From: CAZLDI01 sp964558415
GTDB taxonomy: Bacteria; Chloroflexota; Dehalococcoidia; SM23-28-2; RBG-16-64-32
DNA: 64,000 nt
Assembly (NCBI GenBank): GCA_964558415.1
Contig: CAZLDI010000002.1
Coordinates: forward strand, 155,978 to 219,977
Direction: 5' to 3'
Below, piece by piece: positions 25,601 through 32,600 of this stretch. The notes beneath the pieces are model-generated. The model ran no database searches. It was not told where the DNA came from and saw only the letters and a program-made list of their open reading frames with translations. The number at the start of each line of letters is the position of its first letter. Positions within the stretch are counted from its first letter, which is position 1. The position numbers and the translations under genes are program-made.

Positions 25601-27521
25601 CATCGGCGTCTGTGTCCACTTGCGCATCAGCGCAGCCGTTGACATCCACGGGAGCAGCGACTGCTGTCCCCGGGCAGAGGTCCGTTCCAGTGCAGAACGA
25701 AGGTGGCGCACTCGGATTGCATACTCCATCACCGTCCGTGTCCACCTGCGCCTGCGAGCATCCATTTACGTCGACGATAGCGCTGATCGGTGTGAACGGG
25801 CAGATATCCGCTCCGTTCGGCACAAGGTCTCCGTCGACGTCCGGATCGCACGCGTCGCCTGCCCCGTCGCCATCAAAGTCCTGCTGTCCCGGGTTAGCGT
25901 CAATCGGGCAGTTGTCAGAGCCCACGCACAACGTGCTCGCCACCGACGGATCGCAGATACCGTCCAGATCGCCGTCCACCTGGCTCTGAGAGCAGCCGTT
26001 CGTATCAACTGGTGATCCTGTGGTGCCTGGGCATGTATCGCAGGCGTCGCCCACGCCGTCGCCGTCTGAATCCGTCTGGGCGTTGTTAGCGGTCGCGGGA
26101 CAATTGTCGCTGCCGGTGCAGAACGTGCTGACCCGACCAGGGTCGCAGATCCCGTCACCATCAGGATCGACTTGATCCGCCGAGCAACCGTTGCCATCAG
26201 TCACGGCTGCCGCTGCCGTCCCCGGACAGGCGTCGCAGGCGTCACCGCGGCCGTCCGCGTCCGAGTCGGATTGGCTCGGGTTCACGTTGTTCGGGCAATT
26301 GTCGCTTCCTGTACATGGAGGAGGTGGCCCACCGGAGGGCGCAGCCGGGCTACAGACTCCGTCTCCGTCAGGGTCGACCTGCAGCGACGAACAGCCGCTG
26401 CTGTCGACGATTGCCGCGGGCAACGTGCCCGGGCAGAGGTCGCAGGCGTCACCGGCGCCATCGCCGTCCGTGTCCGCTTGACCCGCGTTGGCAGCGGCAG
26501 GGCAGTTGTCAGAGCCCGTGCAGACCGATGGTCCGGTGGAGAGCGCCCCCGGGTTACAGATGCCATCTCCATCGCCGTCAACCTGCGCGTCGGAGCAGCC
26601 ATTCGAATCCACGGCCGCTGCCGGGGCTGTACCGGGGCACAGGTCGCAGGCGTTTCCTCGGCCGTCCCCGTCGGTGTCAGTTTGGGTGGCATTGGCCGCG
26701 GCGGGGCAGTTGTCTAATCCCGTGCAACCGCTCGGCCCAGCCGATGGCGCTGTGGGGCTGCAGATGCCGTCAGAGTCCGGGTCCACTTGAGCGTTTGAGC
26801 AGCCGTTCAAGTCGACAGCCTGTCCGGAGATCGTGCCCGGACACAGGTCCAATGAGTCCACAACGCCGTCAGCATCCGCGTCCGCGCAGGAACCTGCGCC
26901 GACTATGATGGTCGCGTTGACGACGTTCAGGATCGGGATGGTCTCGTTCTGAGTGTCGACCAACCCGTACTGAGTTAAAGTCAGTCCCGTGCTGCCTGCG
27001 CCCACCGCGAAGATCGTGATTCGGCTCAGGACGCCCACACCCGTCTCAGCGCTGCCGGGGAGCGGGCCGGTGTCCAGCGTGCCCTCGTTGAACGTACCAT
27101 CTGCGTCTGGGAAGCCGAGGGTTTCATCGCCGGCCGCGAACAAGTTGCTCCCAGCGTTCGCATTCAGGAAGAAGTTGTGGTTCTCGGCCGTGATGCTCAC
27201 CACGCTGGGGTTGTAAAGGATATCCCACCCCATGCTGATCAGCGGTCGCGCTGCGGGGATGCCAACGGGGCCCACCACTACGTCCACCTGCGCCGTTCCC
27301 CCTACTGTCGGGATGACCGCGCACGATTCGAGCGGACCGATCCCCGTCGCCGTGTTCCCGATGGGCACGGGGTTGCTGATATTCGTGTCGATAGCCAGCT
27401 GGCCCACGGTTGCGCTGGAGTGACTGGCCTGAGAACCGCCCGACCCCAGGACAGTAGCCAGGAGGATGGCCGCGCCAAGCGTGACCATCGCGGATGAGAA
27501 TCGAATCCTTTGTTTAGTCAT
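22671..27521 (-). CDS. Giant surface protein: cohesin-like domain, long TSP3-type repeat array, dockerin-like C-terminus
   Basis: The 1616-aa reading starts at ATG 27521 behind AGAGGTGG; an ATG at 27560 adds 13 residues. After a signal peptide the cohesin-like domain (about 40-210) has LISMGWDILYNPSVVSITAE, a DETLGFPDADGTFNEGTLD loop and GVGVLSRITIFAVGAGS. About 13 repeats of up to 60 aa follow, each with a (N/A)GC-x-x-x-QVD, an Asp-rich DGDGICNP, C(T/V)GSDNCP and DGDGVGDACDLCPGT block, then further TSP3-like units. The C-terminal 100 residues are a dockerin-like module (VDVSDLASFVVPVRR, GIRWDLVPG, VNIADLATVV). No anchor is present. Asp loops suggest heavy calcium binding. Confidence 0.9.
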   Translation of the reverse strand: MTKQRIRFSSAMVTLGAAILLATVLGSGGSQASHSSATVGQLAIDTNISNPVPIGNTATGIGPLESCAVIPTVGGTAQVDVVVGPVGIPAARPLISMGWDILYNPSVVSITAENHNFFLNANAGSNLFAAGDETLGFPDADGTFNEGTLDTGPLPGSAETGVGVLSRITIFAVGAGSTGLTLTQYGLVDTQNETIPILNVVNATIIVGAGSCADADADGVVDSLDLCPGTISGQAVDLNGCSNAQVDPDSDGICSPTAPSAGPSGCTGLDNCPAAANATQTDTDGDGRGNACDLCPGTAPAAAVDSNGCSDAQVDGDGDGICNPGALSTGPSVCTGSDNCPAAANAGQADTDGDGAGDACDLCPGTLPAAIVDSSGCSSLQVDPDGDGVCSPAAPSGGPPPPCTGSDNCPNNVNPSQSDSDADGRGDACDACPGTAAAAVTDGNGCSADQVDPDGDGICDPGRVSTFCTGSDNCPATANNAQTDSDGDGVGDACDTCPGTTGSPVDTNGCSQSQVDGDLDGICDPSVASTLCVGSDNCPIDANPGQQDFDGDGAGDACDPDVDGDLVPNGADICPFTPISAIVDVNGCSQAQVDTDGDGVCNPSAPPSFCTGTDLCPGTAVAAPVDVNGCADAQVDTDADGVCDVGAPSTGPSACTGLPTGDLCPGTPAAAIVDAAGCSSAQVDADADGVCNTGAPSAGPAPGCVGADLCPATAAASPVDANGCADAQVDSDADGACNPGAPSAGPAGCTGSDNCPSTPNASQTDADGDGVGDSCDLCPGTAAAAIVDADGCANAQVDADADGICDPGAASTGPAGCLLANDNCPNVANPTQLDADGDGVGNACDSCPGTAPAATVDALGCSLAQVDPDADGFCSPAAPSTGPPPGCTGSDNCPTVANPAQADADGDSVGDACDLCPGTAAAAIVDQNGCTIVQVDSDGDGICNPGIISGLCSGSDNCPATPNGPAQAGNPLVGNQTDIDGDTLGNPCDPDMDGDGLGNIPTDQCPTFAEDYNGFQDGDGCPDDIDNDGIVSSSDACPFVSEDIDGHLDTDGCPEPDNDSDGICDFGQTAVSCTGSDRGFLSFPSSGPLVDCRSIHEDYDAFHDSDGCPEPDNDNDGHPDGNDFCPATDFTAGLDGIADTGDEPLNALLVPIQTREDYDGISDEDGCHDSPTDDYDLDGLTDEVEYPTYGTNPVISDTDGDGVLDGPDNCKLTPNPTQVDADGDGLGDECDPDTDQDGVTGANDLCSGTPPAAPVDSNGCSAGQVDADGDGRCNPGAPSGGPGACTGTDNCPANANASQSDVDSDGAGDACDMDADGDGLGNASDNCPLAANAAQSDLDSDGAGNACDADDDGDGILDGPDNCPALFNPIQSNLDSDTMGDSCDPDLDGDGVCNPSAAPSAPGCTGSDNCPAASNAGQPNNDFDTAGDACDADDDNDGRSDGADNCPLVSNLDQANADGDSAGNACDPDDDNDSVPDFMDNCQVKANTNQNNWDADALGDVCDDGDGDGFYDYAELHVGTSPNAACGINGWPFDFVSSGLSNNRVDVSDLASFVVPVRRLDKSPGDAGFGIRWDLVPGSGGLSKHVNIADLATVVVVRPPMLGGALAVNQSCPGAP

Positions 27522-27692
27522 GCTATCCACCTCTGGCCCAGACCGTGCGTCACCTGGCACAGGCCGCGCGTTGCCCCCTCGCGATGGCCGGGAAAGCTAG
27601 GCGCGTCTTTGGCCCGCGCCTGCTCCTGAATGTCGGACTTACGGTTGTTGATCACGAATCGATCTCTTCGATATCCCTGTCAAATTACGTTG

Positions 27693-29381
27693 CTATGGTG
27701 TGCAAGTTGGTCCGCCAAACTCGCGAACGCCGCCAAACATCAGCGGGTATGTGATCACGAAATTTGACAGGTCAACGATGTTGATCCAACTGCTGAACGA
27801 CGACCCCGGCACCACGTCCCAGCGGGCGCTGAAGTTGGCTGAGTTGGGCGAGGTGTTGAACCGCCGGATTGGCGCGATGTAGCTTGCTATATCAGAGATG
27901 TTCACCTTGTTCGCACTGAACCCCCCGGTGGCCACCACGTCAGCCGGCCATGACTGACTGTAGCCGGAGGCGTGAGGCTCCCCGCAGTTGTCCAGCGGAT
28001 TCGTGCCTATCTTGAATTGAGCTTCCGAGAACGAGCCGCTCTGTCCCGGTCCACCCGGGCAGCCGTCGTCTATCACGGCGTCGTCGAACGTGTCGTTGTT
28101 GATCCCGTTGCAGAGGGGCGTCCCGGCCTCATCCAGGTCGTTGTACCCGTCCCCGTCGTCCTCAGGATCGCAGGCGTCTCCGCCCTGCGTGTCGCCGTAG
28201 ACCAGGTCAAAGTTCGATTGTGATGGGTTAAAGTTCACCGGACAGTTGTCAGTAGCGTCCGGAACGCCATCGTTGTCGGCGTCCACGTCACAGGCGTCTC
28301 CGAAGGCGTCGCCATCTGTGTTGACCTGGGTGGGGTTCGGCACCAATATGCAGTTGTCCGGGCCGGCAACGATCGGTCCAAGGCTGTCGGAGTCCAGGCT
28401 GCCGTCGGAGACCAGGTCGCCGTCGCAGTCCGGATCGAACTGGCCTGAGTGTCCTGGAGTAGGTGCCGTGCAGGCCGGAGAAGCCGGCTCACTGGCGTCT
28501 GCCAGGCCGTCGTTATCATCGTCGTTGTCGCAGGCATCGCCCAGCGAATCCCCATCGAAGTTGGCCTGGTCCGAGTTATTCAGGTTCGGGCAGTTGTCGT
28601 ACTGGTCCGGGACCCCATCGGTATCGCCGGACTCGGCGCAGCTCCCGGAGTTACTGACGACGATGCCCGCGTTTGTTACGGCATCGATGAATGGGTCGGC
28701 GTCCGCGCCGTCTCCCACGCCGGTGCCTGCTGTGGAGGTGAGCGCTGTCCCGACCGTAACGCCGGGGATGTCCGTGGCGATGGGCGAAATCTGGAGGGAC
28801 GACCACCCGTTGGCGGCGGCCTGTCCTTGGATCTCCAATCGCAGCAGAACTCCGTCCTGGTGAGCACCCAGTGTCGGACCGGGATCCGGAAGCGAGGGCA
28901 GGGAGTTCAGGTCGTTGGCGCCTACGCGGTAGATCTCAGTCTCGCTGGGGTCGGGCAGCGCCTCCGAGGTGTTCTGGACCTGGTTACCGGGATTTGGGCT
29001 CGGTTGCGCACTTTGGAGCAGGAACCTGCTCGTGTTGCCTATGTTGGCACCCGGCTGCGTGAACTTGATGTCCGCCGGGTCGATCTTGATGTAGCCGTCC
29101 CAGGAGGCGAGATCGCTCAAGCCCTTCACGTAGAAGTCGACCTCGGTCGTCGCGCCGGGGGCGATCACCTTGCAGATGTCGGTCGACGCCGTCGTGCTAC
29201 CCAGAGCCAGCGCCGAGTTCCCTGAGATGCTCACGTCAATTCCTACCGAAGCTGCGTTGTTAGCCTGTGCGGGGTTATCGCTGCCGGCTGGGCCGAGCCA
29301 GACGGCCAGCGCGACGACCGCGAGCAGGAGAGTCAGACGGCAGAGCGGCGCTATGCCTGCGCGCCGGGTTTCGTTCCTCAT
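27693..29381 (-). CDS. Surface protein with cohesin-like N-terminus, TSP3 repeats and dockerin-like C-terminus
   Basis: The protein is 562 aa; AGGAGG lies 10 nt before the start at 29381. A signal peptide (LTLLLAVVALAVWLGPAG) precedes a cohesin-like domain at about 40-235: LASWDGYIKIDPADIKFTQP, RFLLQSAQPSPNPG, SEALPDPSETEIYRVGANDL and DGVLLRLEIQGQAAANG. TSP3 units occupy about 250-420. The last 110 residues form a dockerin-like module (VNISDIASYIAPIRR, SARWDVVPG, INIVDLSNFV). It is a smaller version of the layout of the 1616-aa protein next to it, so both may be two-ended linkers. Confidence 0.88.
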   Translation of the reverse strand: MRNETRRAGIAPLCRLTLLLAVVALAVWLGPAGSDNPAQANNAASVGIDVSISGNSALALGSTTASTDICKVIAPGATTEVDFYVKGLSDLASWDGYIKIDPADIKFTQPGANIGNTSRFLLQSAQPSPNPGNQVQNTSEALPDPSETEIYRVGANDLNSLPSLPDPGPTLGAHQDGVLLRLEIQGQAAANGWSSLQISPIATDIPGVTVGTALTSTAGTGVGDGADADPFIDAVTNAGIVVSNSGSCAESGDTDGVPDQYDNCPNLNNSDQANFDGDSLGDACDNDDDNDGLADASEPASPACTAPTPGHSGQFDPDCDGDLVSDGSLDSDSLGPIVAGPDNCILVPNPTQVNTDGDAFGDACDVDADNDGVPDATDNCPVNFNPSQSNFDLVYGDTQGGDACDPEDDGDGYNDLDEAGTPLCNGINNDTFDDAVIDDGCPGGPGQSGSFSEAQFKIGTNPLDNCGEPHASGYSQSWPADVVATGGFSANKVNISDIASYIAPIRRFNTSPNSANFSARWDVVPGSSFSSWINIVDLSNFVITYPLMFGGVREFGGPTCTP

Positions 29382-29470
29382 CTCGCTTGCGCCTCCTCAT
29401 GTTCTAACCCCCTCGGCCGGTCCCCTTTTGCTCTGCCTTTAGAGCCCTATCGCCTCGTCAATCTTTGTTA

Positions 29471-29526
29471 TGAGAACCAAAGTGGGAGGGGCTCCACTTG
29501 CGGACCCCCTCCCACTCTCGTTCTCA
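29471..29526 (-). terminator. Hairpin terminator (distal)
   Basis: Stem 29481-29491 with 29506-29516 (11 bp), extended by an outer 6-bp stem 29471-29476 with 29521-29526. It lies between the 1847-aa gene (stop at 29603) and the 562-aa gene. Confidence 0.7.
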
Positions 29527-29544
29527 TCTATTCTGTTGTGTTCT

Positions 29545-29581
29545 CCGGAGAGGGGAGGGGGTCGGGCCCTCCCCTCTCCGG
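29545..29581 (-). terminator. Hairpin terminator after the 1847-aa gene
   Basis: A perfect 15-bp stem (29545-29559 with 29567-29581) with a 7-nt loop starts 21 nt past the stop codon at 29603. With the distal hairpin it forms a tandem terminator. Confidence 0.8.
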
Positions 29582-29602
29582 TCTAGGCCGGTTCGCTGCT
29601 TC

Positions 29603-32600
29603 CTATGGCGGAGGCGGCGGGCCGACGATGATGTTCTGGTTCACCGTGACACAGTCGTTCGCAGGGTTGTTGTCATCGCCGTCCGGCGGCTGCTGGACGT
29701 GGTCGATGCAAACCTGGATCGAGATCGGCAGGACTGACTGGACTGCCGGAGCGTGGCACTCGAACTTCGTCCGGTACAGGATGAACTTCTGCTCACCGGG
29801 CTCGGGTGGGTCCTCATCGGCAGCGGTGTCGCCATCGTTGTCGATCAGGTCCGCCGGGTCTTCGTCGAACAGCATGTCGCCGTCGTTGTCGACCGGGTCG
29901 GGTCCGAGCAGGACGAAGTCTACGCGACCGGGGATCAGCAGCACCGTGGCCTTGGTGCAGCCGTTCGGCAGCGCGGTCAGAACCAGGTTGGCCGCCGAGG
30001 TGATGACGACGAGGTCGTCGTGGCCGCTGAAGTTGCCGATTTCGCAGAGCACCCACATGTAGGCGCCCACGTTGTCGGACAGGTTGATCGGCGCAGGGCC
30101 GAACTTCAGACAGTACTTGACACCGTCATCGTGCCGCGGCGTGTCGTCGCAGGCGTCGCCGATGAGGTCGCCGTCGCTGTCTTCCTGACCCGGGTTGTAG
30201 TCGTCGGGGCAGTTGTCCAGCGGACCGCAGTCACCGCCGTTGCCGGCTTCGCTGATGCCGTCCTGGTCGTTGTCCTCACACAGCTTCACAGTGTCGGTAC
30301 CAACGTTGTTGCCAAGGTTGGTGTCCACAGCGTGCGCGTTGGCGCCGGAGATGGTCGCCGTCACGTCAACCGTGCACCTCTGGTCAGGGTCACCCACACT
30401 GAGCGTCGCGTTGAACGGCACCGTGATGATGTTCGTCGTGCCGGCGCTCTCTGCAGGCTCATTGACTACTGCCGGGCCGCTGAGGCCTACGCAACCATCG
30501 CTGCTGGCGTACGTGATCGTCACGATCGCCGCGGTGGTCGCCGTGTTGGCCAGTGTCTGCACTCTGGCGAAGAACTCGTAGGACACGCCCTCCACTGCCG
30601 GGACCACGTCCACGCTGGCCTTGTCGTTATTGACGTCACCCGGGTCGGCTGCGCGCCGGTCCTCGATGAGCGCAATACCGTCGAGGTCAACGAACGGAGG
30701 CTCCTGCATGATCGTGACGGACGAGACCTTCTTGTCCTGCACCATCGTGATAACCGTGGTGGCGTTGTTGGTGCCCGTGTTGTTCGACAGGGTCCCGTCG
30801 CTCACGTGCAGCACGGGGTTCGTGCTGAGCACCGCGGTGCCGACCAGGTTGTGGTTGCTCGCCGTGGAGCAGTTCACCAGCCACACGGCGTTCGCGGGCT
30901 GGACCATGCTGACCGGCAGGTTAACGTTAACCACCTGGTTGCCGTTCGGCACCTTCGTGCAGTCGGCCGGAACAGTCAGGCTCAGCGTGACAGTCCCAGC
31001 AAGCGGTCCGTACGGGCCGTTGTTGTGGACGTTACTGGACACCGTGACGTTGAAGTTCGTGTTCTTCGGCACAGACGCCGGGGCGCCTACCGCAACCGAC
31101 GTCACCTTCGAGTCGGCGTTGGTCACCACCGTGTTGTTGATGCACAGCGATGCTGAGTTGTTGTTGGGGTTCGGGTCCCTGACGTGCAGCGTGGCTATCG
31201 GGCTCGTCTCATAGGGCTCGATGTTGTCGCTCCAGCAGAATATGTGGTTGCTGGGCGAGGTGCAGTGCATCGTGAACAACTGGTCCACGGTGACCGTCAC
31301 GCTGACCGGCAGCACAACCGGCGTGTTGAGAATGCTCGCCGGGAGCACTGTGCAGTCTGCCGGGGCCGAAGCGTAGATGTCGTCGAGAATGGTCGTCGGA
31401 CCGAACGGACCGTTGTTGTGGAACACGGACCGCACGATGATCGGCTCGTTCTCGCTCACATCGAACGTCGGGTCGGGGATTATGAGCCCAAGCTTCTTGA
31501 CGTCGCTGACCGCGTAGGCCGTGATGTCAATGTTCTGCTTGAACACGTTGTCCAGCACGTCATCCGACTCTTCTCGCACCGGGTAAACCGGGGCCACACC
31601 GACCTCAAACCTGATCGCATTGTCGTGGAACGACTTGCTGAAGCAGTGGACGGTGTAGTTGCGCGAGATTGTGCGCTCTTCACCCGGAAGCATCGCCGGC
31701 AGGATGATCGTCAGCAGGCTGTGGCGCGTGCCAGCGATGATGCTGCCACCCACGCCGTCGCCCGGCTGTGCGATCCAGATAGCGTCGCAGATCGCGACCT
31801 GGCTCCTCAGCAGGAGCGTGACCTCGAGGCTGGCGACGATGTTGCCCTGGTTCGCAACGACCACCGAGATGTTCTTCGAGTTGCTTGTGCTGACGTCTAC
31901 GTTGAACGACGCTTGCTTGGTGACCGACTTGATCGCGCTGTCCGTGTCCGGGCAGCCGTCAAGGTCGTCGATACCGTCAACGTCCTCCGCCACGGTGTCA
32001 CAGTCGTCGAGAGCGTCGTCAAGGTTGTCGTTGTCGTCGTTGGGATCACAGGCGTCGCCCAGGCCGTCACCGTCTGAGTCTTCCTGGCCGGGGTTAGCGT
32101 CGTTCGGGCAGTTGTCACTGCCGTTCGGTACGCCGTCGCCGTCGACGTCAGGGCAGCAGGCCGTGACCACCGGGTGGTTCTCTGCCTGGTTGTTCGTGAT
32201 GTCGTTGTCCGGGAATGTGGACGACGCGTTCGCAACAACCTGGAGAGTGTATGGCCCGCCGGCCGGGCAGTTCACGGTGTAATCGCGAGTCACAATGCGG
32301 ACCTCGTTGGAGGCCATCAGCAGCTCTGTCCAGTTGAGCACCGTGCTCTGCGTGCTGCCTACGACATCCGGACCGGTCAGCGCGTCCGGCGTGGTGTTGC
32401 CGTCTCCGGGCTCCGGGATCAACAGCGGGTCACAGACCGCTGGGCCGGACAGAGAGAGCGACGCCGCGACGTTGCTCGGTACGTTGCCGTTCGTGATCGT
32501 GACTGTGATCGTCTCCGTGTGCAGCGTGTCAATCGGCGCATTCACCGTCAGGTCGTCCGACTTGCTGACGGACACGTCGTTGTCCGCGGTGCACTGGTTC

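Noticed and set aside
24018..26015. 665-aa plus-strand ORF opposite the TSP3-repeat array
   Set aside because: Its Arg/Val/Ala-rich sequence only mirrors the repeated Asp/Gly/Cys codons of the real gene on the other strand.
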